In this document: piece after piece, positions 32,874-42,310 of the stretch | How positions within the stretch are numbered: position 1 is the first letter of the stretch | Layout of the letters: every line of letters starts with the position of its first letter | Assembly: GCA_021819245.1 (NCBI GenBank) | Contig: JAKARI010000004.1 | Location: forward strand, 1-64,000 | Direction: 5' to 3' | Source: Pseudomonadota bacterium | GTDB taxonomy: Bacteria > Pseudomonadota > Gammaproteobacteria > Acidiferrobacterales > Acidiferrobacteraceae | Length of the DNA: 64,000 nt | Position numbers and translations under genes: made by a program | The notes under the pieces: generated by a model | Seen by the model: the letters and a program-made list of their open reading frames with translations, nothing else | What the model was told of the DNA's origin: nothing | Database searches by the model: none

Positions 32874-33246
32874 GCAAAGCCGGGGCTGCTCGGCACATCG
32901 GTCGTGATTGACCACGACATCCTTAAGGATGCGATCCGGCGTCCTGACGAGTCTGCCATCGCCGCTGTGACCCTTGCCGAACGGGCCGCCGGGCCGCATG
33001 CCCCACGCAACGAGGAGGGGCGCGCCCGACGCCAGGACCGGCTGCAATGGACCGCGGCGACAGGGGAAGCGCCGCCTTTATGATGGCGAGGCCGCCCGTC
33101 AGTACGGCCGGATGTTCGCAGCCGCCAAGGCCGCCGGGCCATCCCGTCGCGTACGCCCGGCGGCCCTGCTCATGGCCCCTACCGCGGCGGCCAATGGCCG
33201 GCCGCTGTCCACCCGTCACCCTTCCGGCTTCGCTGCCCGCACATAA
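32866..33246 (+). pseudogene. VapC PIN-domain toxin remnant, multiply frameshifted
   Basis: Three reading-frame pieces: MAEQSRG | LLGTSVVIDHDILKDAIRRPDESAIAAVTLAERAAGPHAPRNEEGRARRQDRLQW | YDGEAARQYGRMFAAAKAAG...ALLMAPTAAANGRPLSTRHPSGFAA; ATG overlaps the antitoxin stop (ATGGCTGA). Confidence 0.7.
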
Positions 33247-33483
33247 CTCGTGAGGATCATGATTCTCAGGCCTCCCCATGCCCCGCGAGAGATTCGCCGC
33301 GCACGACGAGGCCGTATCCGTCCTGAGGGGGCCAATAATGGGGGCGCGGGCCAGGATACGCCTAGCCGCTGCCTAACATTCGCCTCGCGCCCGGGCGTGG
33401 CGGCTCAATGTCCCGGCGCGGCGCCATCGACGGCCTGCCGCGCCAACCACTACAATGGCCGTGCGTGGGGGACGGGGCCAATC

Positions 33484-34566
33484 ATGAAGTTCGATCTTTT
33501 CTATGAGCTGGCGGTGCCGGATTTCGCGGGGCGCAGCGAGCACCGGGTGTATGAGGAGACCCTAGAAGAGATCGCGCTCGCCGATACCCTTGGGTTTGGC
33601 ACGGCTTGGCTTACCGAGCACCACTTCATGCCGCAGTATGGGCACAGCTCGGCGCCCGACCTCTTTCTCGCAGCGGCCGCCCAGCGGACCCGGCGGATCC
33701 GTCTGGGCCAGGGCATCGTGCCCCTGCCCTATCATCACCCGCTGCATGTGGCCGAGCGCGCCGCGACCCTGGACATCCTCTCGGGGGGGCGGCTCGAGCT
33801 GGGCATCGGCCGGGGGTTCTCCCCGCAGGAATACGAGGCCTTCGGGGTCCGTACCGAGGACGGCCGAGCCCTCGTCGACGAGGGCCTCGAGATCCTGCTC
33901 AAGGCCTTCACCGAACCCGGGCCCATTCATTTCCAGGGCCGCCACTTCCGGTTCGCCGATGTCGCGGTGCGCCCGCGCCCGCTCCAGCAGCCCCACCCGC
34001 CCTTGTGGATGGCGGCGGTAAGCCCCGAGAGCTTCGAACTCGCCGCGCGCCTGGGGCTCGGGGTGCTGGCCGGCCCCTTTAAGCCGTGGTTCATGATCAA
34101 GGAAGACATCCGCCGGTATCGTGCGGCCTATGCCCGGCACCACGGCGCGCACCCCGCGCGAGCGCCGCGCGTGGGGATGACGCTCGGAATCTTTTGCCTG
34201 GCCGACGGGAAGGCGGCGCGCGCCATCGCACGCACCAACATCACGTGGTTTTACCGGGAACTGCTGCGCCTGACCGCGCCGGTCCTGTCGCGCCTGCAAA
34301 ACGGTTATGAGTATTACCGTAGGTTCGGGGCGCTGGCGCCGCTTTTGAAGGGGGGGGTCAACCTCCCCCTCCTCGAGCGCCTGGGCATGGTGGTGGCCGG
34401 CGACCCGGACCACTGCCGCACGCGTCTTAAGGCCTACGCCGAGGCGGGCGTCGATCATCTGCTGTGCGCCGTCGGCGCCGGGGCAAGCCCCACGGACCAG
34501 AACCGTGAGGCCCTCACGCTCCTGAGCAAGCAGGTCCTGCCGGCGTTTTCCCCGTGCGCGTCCTGA
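33484..34566 (+). CDS. LLM-class flavin-dependent oxidoreductase (luciferase-like monooxygenase)
   Basis: MKFDLFYELAVPDF, AWLTEHHF, RIRLGQGIVPLPYHHPLHVAERAATLDILSGGRLELGIGRG. Confidence 0.9.
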   Translation: MKFDLFYELAVPDFAGRSEHRVYEETLEEIALADTLGFGTAWLTEHHFMPQYGHSSAPDLFLAAAAQRTRRIRLGQGIVPLPYHHPLHVAERAATLDILSGGRLELGIGRGFSPQEYEAFGVRTEDGRALVDEGLEILLKAFTEPGPIHFQGRHFRFADVAVRPRPLQQPHPPLWMAAVSPESFELAARLGLGVLAGPFKPWFMIKEDIRRYRAAYARHHGAHPARAPRVGMTLGIFCLADGKAARAIARTNITWFYRELLRLTAPVLSRLQNGYEYYRRFGALAPLLKGGVNLPLLERLGMVVAGDPDHCRTRLKAYAEAGVDHLLCAVGAGASPTDQNREALTLLSKQVLPAFSPCAS

Positions 34567-35513
34567 TCACGGGGGCCGCGGGCCGCCTGGGGCAGGTCCT
34601 GGTCCCGATGCTGCAAGACGACCCGCGCATCACGGAGCTGATCGTGCATGACTGGCGGCCGATCGCGCCCCGCCAAGGAAAGATCCGGGTGGTATGCGGC
34701 GATATCCGCGATCCCGCCCTGGGCCGGGCGGCACAAGAGGCCGATGCCGTGGTGCACATGGCGTTCGTGGTCATCGAAGGCGACCTCGGCCGCGAGCGGG
34801 GTAACCGGGCCTTGGCGCGCGCCATCAATATCGACGGGACCCAGGCCCTGGTCGAGGCCCTAAGGCCCGAGGCCCGCCTCGTCCAGCTCTCGAGCGCCTC
34901 GGTGTATGGCACAAGCGGCGTGCCCGTGACCGAATCCGCCCCGCTGCGGCCCCTGGAAGGTTTTCGTTATGCCGAAGATAAAGTACGCGCCGAGGAGATC
35001 GTGATCGCGGCCGAACGTGACGGGCTCTGCGCCCTGCGGCTGCGCCCCCATATCATCCTGGGCCCCCACGCCCAGCCGTTTTTGCGTGCGGTACTGCGTC
35101 TGCCCTTCTATCCGCGCCTGCCGCCCCCGGCCCCGCCCCTGCAGGTCGTGCACGAATGGGATGTCGCGGTGGCCATCCAGGCGGCACTTTTTGCGCAGGC
35201 GACCGGGGCGGTCAATCTCGCCTGCAAGGACACACTGTCATTCGAGGCCATGCAAAGGTCCCTGCATCGCTTCGTGCTGGGCGTAGATCCCACATGGGCG
35301 CAGCGCGCGGCGCGCCTTGCCTTCCGTTACCTGGGCATCGGCCCCGACCCGGCGTGGAGCGCGGGCCTTAACCGCCCACTCGTCTTAGACAGCACCCGCG
35401 CGCGCGAGGTCCTTGGCTGGGAGCCGCGCTTTGCGCGCGCAGCCGATGTGCTCGCCGATACCTTCCGGCGGCCCGTTTCGAGCAGGTCCGGGGCCGCGAC
35501 GCGATTCCGCTAG
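34554..35513 (+). CDS. NAD-dependent epimerase/dehydratase (extended SDR)
   Basis: VLITGAAGRLGQ Rossmann motif, VQLSSASVYG, YAEDK (YxxxK-like) motif; GTG start overlapping the previous gene. Confidence 0.85.
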   Translation: MRVLITGAAGRLGQVLVPMLQDDPRITELIVHDWRPIAPRQGKIRVVCGDIRDPALGRAAQEADAVVHMAFVVIEGDLGRERGNRALARAINIDGTQALVEALRPEARLVQLSSASVYGTSGVPVTESAPLRPLEGFRYAEDKVRAEEIVIAAERDGLCALRLRPHIILGPHAQPFLRAVLRLPFYPRLPPPAPPLQVVHEWDVAVAIQAALFAQATGAVNLACKDTLSFEAMQRSLHRFVLGVDPTWAQRAARLAFRYLGIGPDPAWSAGLNRPLVLDSTRAREVLGWEPRFARAADVLADTFRRPVSSRSGAATRFR

Positions 35514-35521
35514 GGCCTCAC

Positions 35522-36331
35522 CTATTCGCCAAGGTTCAAGAGGCGTCCATGCACGCGGGCGTCACGGAAGGTGCGCAGAAAGACCAAAAGACCAAGCCCC
35601 AGATAGGCAAGGTTGATCGCGGCCGCCTTCCACAGCGACTGGTATAAAATGACATGGTGAAACATGAGCGCGCGCATGGCCGTAAACACATAGGCCGCGG
35701 GCAGGGCGTGGGCTACGACCTGCAGCGCCGGCGGCAGGATCGAGATCGGGTAATAGATGCCGCTCAAGGGCGCAATCGCAAAGATCGCCGCCCAGGCCAG
35801 ATTCTCCGCCCCCAGTCCATAGCGCAGCACGAGCCCCGCGACCACAAGCCCGATCGACCAGCCCATGACGATCAGATTCATGAAGAGCGCGGCCAGCATC
35901 ACGCCCATCTCCCAGATCGGGAAATGATAGAACCAGTAGGCGCACAGCGCCGCCATGCCGCTCCCTACAAGCGTGCGCAAGAGGCTTATGGTAAAGAGCG
36001 CGCCCGCAAGCTCATAGGCGCGCAAGGGGCTCGCGAAGAGATGTCCCAGATTGCGCGAGTAGAGCTCCTCGAAAAACACCACCGACACCCCGAGCTGCCC
36101 GCGGAACATGACATCCCACAGCAAGGCCGCGGCCAAAAGCACGCCCGAGGCCTGCGCCAGATAGCTGCTGTGGTGGACGAGGTATTCACTGAGAAAGCCC
36201 CACAGCACGATCTGCATGGTCGGCCAGTAGGCGAGCTCGATGACGCGCGGCCACGAGCCCTTCAGGAGATAGAAGTAGCGCTCGATCATGGCGCCGATAC
36301 GCCGCAGGCTGGCCGCCGCCCCCGCGCTCAT
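35522..36331 (-). CDS. ABC-2 type transporter permease
   Basis: Polytopic with ABC-2 features; overlaps ATPase gene by 4 bp. Confidence 0.85.
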   Translation of the reverse strand: MSAGAAASLRRIGAMIERYFYLLKGSWPRVIELAYWPTMQIVLWGFLSEYLVHHSSYLAQASGVLLAAALLWDVMFRGQLGVSVVFFEELYSRNLGHLFASPLRAYELAGALFTISLLRTLVGSGMAALCAYWFYHFPIWEMGVMLAALFMNLIVMGWSIGLVVAGLVLRYGLGAENLAWAAIFAIAPLSGIYYPISILPPALQVVAHALPAAYVFTAMRALMFHHVILYQSLWKAAAINLAYLGLGLLVFLRTFRDARVHGRLLNLGE

Positions 36332-37068
36332 AACTGCGACCGCCCGCGAGCCATGTCCAGAAACACCTCCTCGAGGGTCTCGCGCCCATACTTGTCTACC
36401 AGATCAGCCGGCGCCCCGCGGTCGAATATCCGTCCATGGCGCAGCATGATCACCTCATGGCACAGGCGCTCGACCTCCAGCATGTTGTGCGAGGCCAGCA
36501 CCACCCCGGCGCCGCTTGCCTTCTGATAGTCGCGCAGATAGGTGCGCAGGCGGTCGGCGGTATCCGGATCCAGGGATGCGGTGGGCTCATCGAGCAGCAG
36601 GAGCTGGGGGCGATTGATGAGGGCCTTGGCAAGCGAGGCGCGGGTCTTCTGGCCGGCCGACAGCCGCCCATAGGGGCGATCGAGGAGCCCTGCAAGATCC
36701 AGGTCATGGGCGAGCTCGGCGATCCGCGCGCGCGCGTCGCGCACCCCATAGAGCCCGGCATAGACACGCAGATTCTGATAGACCGTCAGGCGATGCGGGA
36801 GATCCACATACGGCGACGAGAAATTGATGCGCGGCAGCACCCGGTAACGATGGCGCAGCAGGTCCTCGCCCAACACCCGGATCGATCCCGTGGTGGGCAA
36901 AAGCAGGCCCATGAGCATGGCCAATGTGGTGGTCTTGCCGGCGCCGTTGCCCCCCAAGAGGCCCAGCACTCGGCCGCTTGCGAGCTCGAAACTCAAAGAC
37001 GCGACCGCGGTGACCGTCCCGTAGCGCTTGCCAAGATCCGTCACCGCAATGGCGGCAGGCTCGGTCAC
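36328..37068 (-). CDS. ABC transporter ATP-binding protein
   Basis: GGNGAGKTT, LSAGQKTRASLAKAL, LLLLDEPTASLDPDTA. Confidence 0.92.
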   Translation of the reverse strand: MTEPAAIAVTDLGKRYGTVTAVASLSFELASGRVLGLLGGNGAGKTTTLAMLMGLLLPTTGSIRVLGEDLLRHRYRVLPRINFSSPYVDLPHRLTVYQNLRVYAGLYGVRDARARIAELAHDLDLAGLLDRPYGRLSAGQKTRASLAKALINRPQLLLLDEPTASLDPDTADRLRTYLRDYQKASGAGVVLASHNMLEVERLCHEVIMLRHGRIFDRGAPADLVDKYGRETLEEVFLDMARGRSQL

Positions 37069-37502
37069 CTCCCGGAATCCAGGGCCTGGGCGAGGGTCAG
37101 GAGTCGCTGGCCGGCGGCGGTATCGGCCTTGGCCGCGGCCGCCACCGCCTCATAATAGCCCGCCAGAAACTCCGGCAGGGCGCGCGCCACGAGCGGCCGG
37201 CGCAGCCGCGAGACCGCGGCCAGGTCCCAATGGGCCGCGAGATGGCGGTGCGGGGCCGCGCTGCACACGCGCGCCGCCCACACCTGCGTGTCCGGACCCT
37301 CCTCGTGGGCACGGACCGCCAGGCAGAAGGCCTCGCGTCCCGCGCCGATCCCGACAAACGGCCCGCGATACTCGACCCGCAGGGCGGCTGCGATCTGCGA
37401 CAGGATACGGCCCATGCGCGCCAAGGCCTCATCCAGGGCCCGGTCGGGACGCCGCTTGGGGTCCCGGGCGCAGTCGCTCAACACCATGAGAAAAGGTTCC
37501 AC
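37065..37502 (-). CDS. conserved hypothetical protein co-encoded with ABC-2 exporter
   Basis: GTG start preceded by GGAGG; overlaps ATPase start by 4 bp; no recognised domain. Confidence 0.6.
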   Translation of the reverse strand: MEPFLMVLSDCARDPKRRPDRALDEALARMGRILSQIAAALRVEYRGPFVGIGAGREAFCLAVRAHEEGPDTQVWAARVCSAAPHRHLAAHWDLAAVSRLRRPLVARALPEFLAGYYEAVAAAAKADTAAGQRLLTLAQALDSGR

Positions 37503-37527
37503 GATACCTCCCCCGGATACAGCGGGC

Positions 37528-37533
37528 ATTATA
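37528..37533 (-). promoter_or_regulatory. candidate -10 box (TATAAT) for the ABC-2 exporter operon
   Basis: Exact TATAAT on the minus strand 26-31 nt upstream of the GTG at 37502; -35 not convincing. Confidence 0.35.
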
Positions 37534-37590
37534 GAGACTTTTCGGGGTGGATTGGGGATCGGTGTGCAGTTTTTCGCTATACTGCTCCCA

Positions 37591-38592
37591 ATGGCACGCC
37601 ATAACCCCTTACGACTCGATCCGGACCAGGATTCCCTGATCGCCCTCGGCCGGCGGGTACTCGCGCTTGAGGCCGAGACCCTGTCGATCCTGGCCGGCAC
37701 CCTCGATGCCTCGTTCGCCGAGGCCTGCCGGTTGCTGTTTGCCTGCCGCGGGCGGGTCGTAGTCGTCGGCATGGGCAAATCGGGGCATATCGGCAGCAAG
37801 ATCGCCGCAACGCTTGCCAGCACCGGCACGCCGGCGTTCTTCGTGCACCCGGGAGAGGCGAGCCACGGCGATCTGGGCATGATCACCCCCGAGGATGTGG
37901 TTTTGGCCATCTCGCATTCCGGGGAGACCGCCGAGATCCTCACCATACTGCCCATCATCAAGCGCATGGGTGTGCGGCTTCTGGCACTGACCGGGGCCCC
38001 GGGATCGAGCCTCGCCCATCAGGCCGACGTGCACCTCCCGGTGCGGGTCACCAAGGAGGCATGCCCGCTGGATCTTGCGCCCACCGCCAGCACCACCGCG
38101 GCGCTCGCCATGGGCGATGCCCTCGCCATCGCCCTCTACGAGAGCCGGGGCTTTACCCCCGAGGACTTTGCGCGCTCGCATCCCGGCGGACGTCTCGGGC
38201 GCCGCCTGCTGGTCTACATAGCCGACATCATGCATACCGGCGAACGGATACCGAAGGTACCGGTGCATGCCTCCCTGCCCGATGCCTTGATCGAGATGAC
38301 CAGCAAGGGGCTCGGTATGACGGCCGTGGTCGATGCCGGCGAGCGGCTCTGCGGCATCTTCACCGATGGCGACCTGCGCCGTGCGCTCAATCGCGGTGTC
38401 GACGTCTACACGGCGCGGATCGAGGACGTCATGACCCGCAACCCGAAGACCGCCGCCGCCGACCACCTGGCCGCGGAACTCGTCCCCTTGTTGCGCACTC
38501 ATAATATCAGCGGCCTGTTCGTCGTCGACCGCGACCACAGGATCGTCGGGGCGCTCAACATGCACGATCTCCTGCGGGCGGGGGTCGTATGA
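37591..38592 (+). CDS. kdsD: D-arabinose 5-phosphate isomerase (SIS + CBS)
   Basis: VVGMGKSGHIGSKIAATLASTGTPAFFVHPGEASHGDLGM, two CBS domains. Confidence 0.95.
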   Translation: MARHNPLRLDPDQDSLIALGRRVLALEAETLSILAGTLDASFAEACRLLFACRGRVVVVGMGKSGHIGSKIAATLASTGTPAFFVHPGEASHGDLGMITPEDVVLAISHSGETAEILTILPIIKRMGVRLLALTGAPGSSLAHQADVHLPVRVTKEACPLDLAPTASTTAALAMGDALAIALYESRGFTPEDFARSHPGGRLGRRLLVYIADIMHTGERIPKVPVHASLPDALIEMTSKGLGMTAVVDAGERLCGIFTDGDLRRALNRGVDVYTARIEDVMTRNPKTAAADHLAAELVPLLRTHNISGLFVVDRDHRIVGALNMHDLLRAGVV

Positions 38593-39161
38593 CCGAACCC
38601 CGCGTACTGGATGCCACGGAGGCCTTGGCGGCGGCCAAGGGCGTGCGGCTGGTGCTTTTGGATGTCGACGGCGTGCTGACCGATGGACGGCTCTTTCTGA
38701 GCGACTCCGGCGAGGAGCTCAAGGTCTTCCATAGCCGCGACGGGCACGGCATCAAGATGCTGCTCGCGACCGGCGTGGGTGTGGGGCTCGTCACCGGCCG
38801 CCACTCGCAGGCGGTGCAACACCGCGCGCGCGATCTGGGCATCACCATCGTCGTCCAGGGCTGCCGTGACAAGCGCGCGGCCGTCGAGCGCCTGCTCGAG
38901 GAACATAACGTGATGGCGCATGAGGTGGCGTTCATGGGCGACGACGTCATCGACCTGCCGGCCATGGAGTCCGTGGGGCTCGCCGTGGCGGTGGCCGACG
39001 CCCACCCGCTCGTGCGCGCCCGCGCCCAGTGGGTCACGGAACAGAAAGGGGGCCATGGGGCGGTACGCGCGTTCTGTGAACTTGTGATGCACGCTCAGGG
39101 CACGCTCGAACACCAACTGGGGTGCGCCTATCGCGGAGAGTGCCCATGGGCCGGTGGCTGA
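38589..39161 (+). CDS. kdsC: 3-deoxy-D-manno-octulosonate 8-phosphate phosphatase
   Basis: LLDVDGVLTDG HAD motif, MGDDVIDLPAM; follows kdsD. Confidence 0.95.
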   Translation: MTEPRVLDATEALAAAKGVRLVLLDVDGVLTDGRLFLSDSGEELKVFHSRDGHGIKMLLATGVGVGLVTGRHSQAVQHRARDLGITIVVQGCRDKRAAVERLLEEHNVMAHEVAFMGDDVIDLPAMESVGLAVAVADAHPLVRARAQWVTEQKGGHGAVRAFCELVMHAQGTLEHQLGCAYRGECPWAGG

Positions 39162-39580
39162 GTCGCTTCCTGTTGCTTACGGGCTTTCTGCTGTTTTCCG
39201 GGCTCTTCTGGTGGCTCCCGGAGGCGCTCGTGCGCCCCGCCCTGACGCTCGCCCAGGCGGCCCCAAAACGCCCTGACTATTACATCGACCAGGCCACACT
39301 GACTGCCATGGACCGCCGGGGACGGCCGCGCTTCATACTGACCGCACAGCGGCTGGTCCATTTCTCGCGCGGTCGGCGCACACTGCTCATCCGGCCGCGG
39401 CTCACCCAATTCGGGCGGCATGCGATCACCACCACCATCGCGCGCAAGGGATACGTATCCCCGCATGGGCATGTACTCACCATGCGCGGGCATGTGCGGG
39501 TGTTTCGCGGAAAGACGGCGCAACTTGGCCCGACCGAGGTCCACACGCACACGCTGACCGTTCATCTCACCCGGTCATGA
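39146..39580 (+). CDS. lptC: LPS export ABC transporter periplasmic protein LptC
   Basis: N-terminal TM, position between kdsC and lptA, beta-jellyroll-like composition. Confidence 0.8.
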   Translation: MGRWLSRFLLLTGFLLFSGLFWWLPEALVRPALTLAQAAPKRPDYYIDQATLTAMDRRGRPRFILTAQRLVHFSRGRRTLLIRPRLTQFGRHAITTTIARKGYVSPHGHVLTMRGHVRVFRGKTAQLGPTEVHTHTLTVHLTRS

Positions 39581-40086
39581 CAAAAAAATGGCTCGTGGCA
39601 GTGTGCGCACTCTGTCTCGCAAGCACCGGGGCCCGGGCGCGCAACCACGAGCTCGCGCAGCCGCTTTCCGTGCGCGCCAACAGCATTCAGGTGGACGAAC
39701 GGACCGGCATGAGCCTTTATCAGGGTCATGTGCGTATCGTCCAAGACGGGCTGACGGTGCGCGCCGATTGGGTACGCGTGCATTCCCTGCACGGGCATGT
39801 GCTCTCGATTCACGCGCAGGGCGCGCCCTTGCACATGGAGGACCAAAAAACCCGTGGGTTGCCGCTCTTCGGGACCGCCCGCTCTTTGGACTTCGCGGCA
39901 GCGCCCGATGAAGTGACGCTCACCGGGCATGTCATCTTCCGGCAGGGCGGCAATGTCCTGCATGGGCATATCGTGCATTACTACGTCCGATCACAACGCA
40001 TAACCGCGCTGCGCGGCCCGCACAAGCGGGTGCGGGCGCGGGTCGTGCCGGATCATCACGCGCCACGGGCAAAGGGCAGCCATTGA
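39577..40086 (+). CDS. lptA: LPS transport periplasmic protein LptA
   Basis: Signal peptide, OstA-like repeats ([27 protein letters not shown]...[21 protein letters not shown]). Confidence 0.88.
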   Translation: MTKKWLVAVCALCLASTGARARNHELAQPLSVRANSIQVDERTGMSLYQGHVRIVQDGLTVRADWVRVHSLHGHVLSIHAQGAPLHMEDQKTRGLPLFGTARSLDFAAAPDEVTLTGHVIFRQGGNVLHGHIVHYYVRSQRITALRGPHKRVRARVVPDHHAPRAKGSH

Positions 40087-40808
40087 GTACGCTCTCCGCC
40101 ATGCACCTGTCCAAGGCCTACAAAAAGCGTCGGGTCGTAAAGGACGTGAGCGTCGCCGTGACGGCCGGCGAGGTCGTAGGCCTTCTCGGGCCCAACGGTG
40201 CGGGCAAAACGACCTGCTTTTACATGATCATCGGGCTGATCCGCAAGGATCAGGGGCAGATCCTGCTCGATGATGCCGATATCGGGGATGCGCCCATGCA
40301 CAAGCGCGCGCGGCTTGGGGTCGGCTACCTCCCGCAGGAGGCCTCGGTGTTTAGGAAATTGAGCGTCGAGGACAACATCCTCGCGATCCTGGAGACCATC
40401 GAAGGGCTCGATGCCGCAGGCCGCAAGGCGCGGCTCGAGGAGCTGCTCACGGACCTGCATATCGCCGACCGGCGCGAGACCCTGGGTATGAGCCTGTCGG
40501 GCGGCGAGCGCCGCCGCGTCGAGATCGCCCGCGCGCTCGCCACCAAGCCCCGCTTCATGCTGCTAGACGAGCCGTTTGCCGGCGTCGATCCGATCTCGGT
40601 CATCGATATTCAGAAACATATCTCCCATTTGCGCGGCCTGGGGATAGGCGTCCTGATCACCGACCACAACGTGCGCGAGACCCTCAAGATCTGCGACCGG
40701 GCCTATATCATCAACGACGGGCATGTCCTGGCCCAGGGGGACCCGGCGTCGGTCCTCGCCGACGCCGACGTCCGGCGCGTCTATCTGGGCGAGAATTTCG
40801 TACTCTAG
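40083..40808 (+). CDS. lptB: LPS export ABC ATPase LptB
   Basis: [46 protein letters not shown]. Confidence 0.97.
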   Translation: MSTLSAMHLSKAYKKRRVVKDVSVAVTAGEVVGLLGPNGAGKTTCFYMIIGLIRKDQGQILLDDADIGDAPMHKRARLGVGYLPQEASVFRKLSVEDNILAILETIEGLDAAGRKARLEELLTDLHIADRRETLGMSLSGGERRRVEIARALATKPRFMLLDEPFAGVDPISVIDIQKHISHLRGLGIGVLITDHNVRETLKICDRAYIINDGHVLAQGDPASVLADADVRRVYLGENFVL

Positions 40809-40845
40809 CGACGGTTTCTGGAAATTGCGGGAATAGACTAAAATA

Positions 40846-40858
40846 GGTCCCAGGGACC
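40846..40858 (+). promoter_or_regulatory. inverted repeat GGTCCC-A-GGGACC overlapping the probable RBS of rpoN
   Basis: Perfect dyad directly upstream of rpoN ATG at 40861. Confidence 0.4.
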
Positions 40859-40860
40859 TT

Positions 40861-42291
40861 ATGAAACAAACACTCGACCTCAGAATCGGGCAACACCTCA
40901 CGATCACGCCCCAGCTGCAGCAGGCGATCCGCCTGCTGCAGCTGTCGTCGATCGAGCTCGAGCAGGAAATACGCGAGGTCCTGGAGAAAAACCCGCTCCT
41001 CGAAGAGTCCGATCATGCCGAAGGCGAGGAGCCGGGGGCCCAGGAAGAGCCCGCGGAGGCCGTAACCGCAGATGAGGTCCGGGACGACGGCGAGGGCGAC
41101 GCGGACCCGGCCGAGCTCGACTGGGAGGGCGATTACGAGGCAGCGCCATCGAGTACCGTAAGCGACGATGACGAGACCAATTTCGAGGCGCGCAACAGCC
41201 GCCCGACGAGTCTCAAGGATCACCTCCTCTGGCAGCTGCAGATGACGGCGTTCTCGGACCGCGACCGGCTCATTGCCATCGCGATCATCGATGCCATCGA
41301 TGAAGACGGGTATTTCGTGGGGGATGTCGACGATATCCTGCTCACGCTCCCGGACATGGAGCTTGCCGTAGACGAGGTCTGCGCCGTCTTGCATCACATT
41401 CAGAACTTCGATCCCGTCGGGGTCGCGGCGCGCAACCTCGGGGAGTGCCTCGATCTGCAGCTGCGCCGCCTGGACCCCGCGACCCCCTACCGGGACGCCG
41501 CGCGCACATTGGCCCAACCCGAGATCCTCAAGCTTCTGGGCCAGCGCGATTTCAAGGAGATCAAGCGTCTGACCCACCTCGACGCCGACATCCTGGCGCC
41601 CGCCATGGCCTTGCTCAAGGGGCTCAACCCCCGGCCGGGGTCGCATGTCTCGGCGGCGCCCGATGCCTATGTCGTGCCGGAGATCCTGGTCAAGAAGCGG
41701 CGCGGGAGCTGGCGCGCCGACTTGAACGTGGCGGCCATGCCCAAGCTGCGGATCAACCGCCACTACGAACGCCTGATACAGCGCGGGCGGGGATCCGCGC
41801 AGGACCGGTTTCTGCACGATCACCTGCAGGAGGCACGCTGGTTCCTGAAAAGCCTGCAAAGCCGCAACGAGACCCTGCTCAAGGTGGCGCGCGTCATCGT
41901 CGATCGCCAGCGCGGGTTCTTCGATCACGGGCCGGAGGCCATGCGCCCCCTGGTCTTGCATGACGTCGCGGGCGAGGTGGGCATGCATGAATCCACGGTC
42001 TCGCGCGTCACCACAAATAAGTACATGATGACACCGCGCGGCATATTCGAGCTCAAGTACTTCTTTTCGAGCCATGTCGGCACGGCCGACGGCGGCACCT
42101 GCTCGGCCACCGCGATCCGCTCCCTGATTCGCAAAATCATAGAGGCAGAACCACCCGACAGGCCCATCAGCGACAGCAAAATCGCCGACCTGCTCCTGGA
42201 GCAGGGTATCAATATTGCGAGAAGGACCATCGCGAAATACCGGGAGTCACTCAGTATCCCGCCATCGAGTCAACGCAAGTCTCTTGTTTGA
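40861..42291 (+). CDS. rpoN: RNA polymerase sigma-54 factor
   Basis: LRIGQHLTITPQLQQAIRLLQLSSIELEQEI and RpoN box ARRTIAKYRESL. Confidence 0.97.
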   Translation: MKQTLDLRIGQHLTITPQLQQAIRLLQLSSIELEQEIREVLEKNPLLEESDHAEGEEPGAQEEPAEAVTADEVRDDGEGDADPAELDWEGDYEAAPSSTVSDDDETNFEARNSRPTSLKDHLLWQLQMTAFSDRDRLIAIAIIDAIDEDGYFVGDVDDILLTLPDMELAVDEVCAVLHHIQNFDPVGVAARNLGECLDLQLRRLDPATPYRDAARTLAQPEILKLLGQRDFKEIKRLTHLDADILAPAMALLKGLNPRPGSHVSAAPDAYVVPEILVKKRRGSWRADLNVAAMPKLRINRHYERLIQRGRGSAQDRFLHDHLQEARWFLKSLQSRNETLLKVARVIVDRQRGFFDHGPEAMRPLVLHDVAGEVGMHESTVSRVTTNKYMMTPRGIFELKYFFSSHVGTADGGTCSATAIRSLIRKIIEAEPPDRPISDSKIADLLLEQGINIARRTIAKYRESLSIPPSSQRKSLV

Positions 42292-42310
42292 TACAACATA
42301 AGGGGAATTC

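Noticed and set aside
40711-42075. 454-aa - strand ORF antisense to rpoN
   Set aside because: rpoN has RpoN box and conserved N-terminus; antisense frame is a GC artefact
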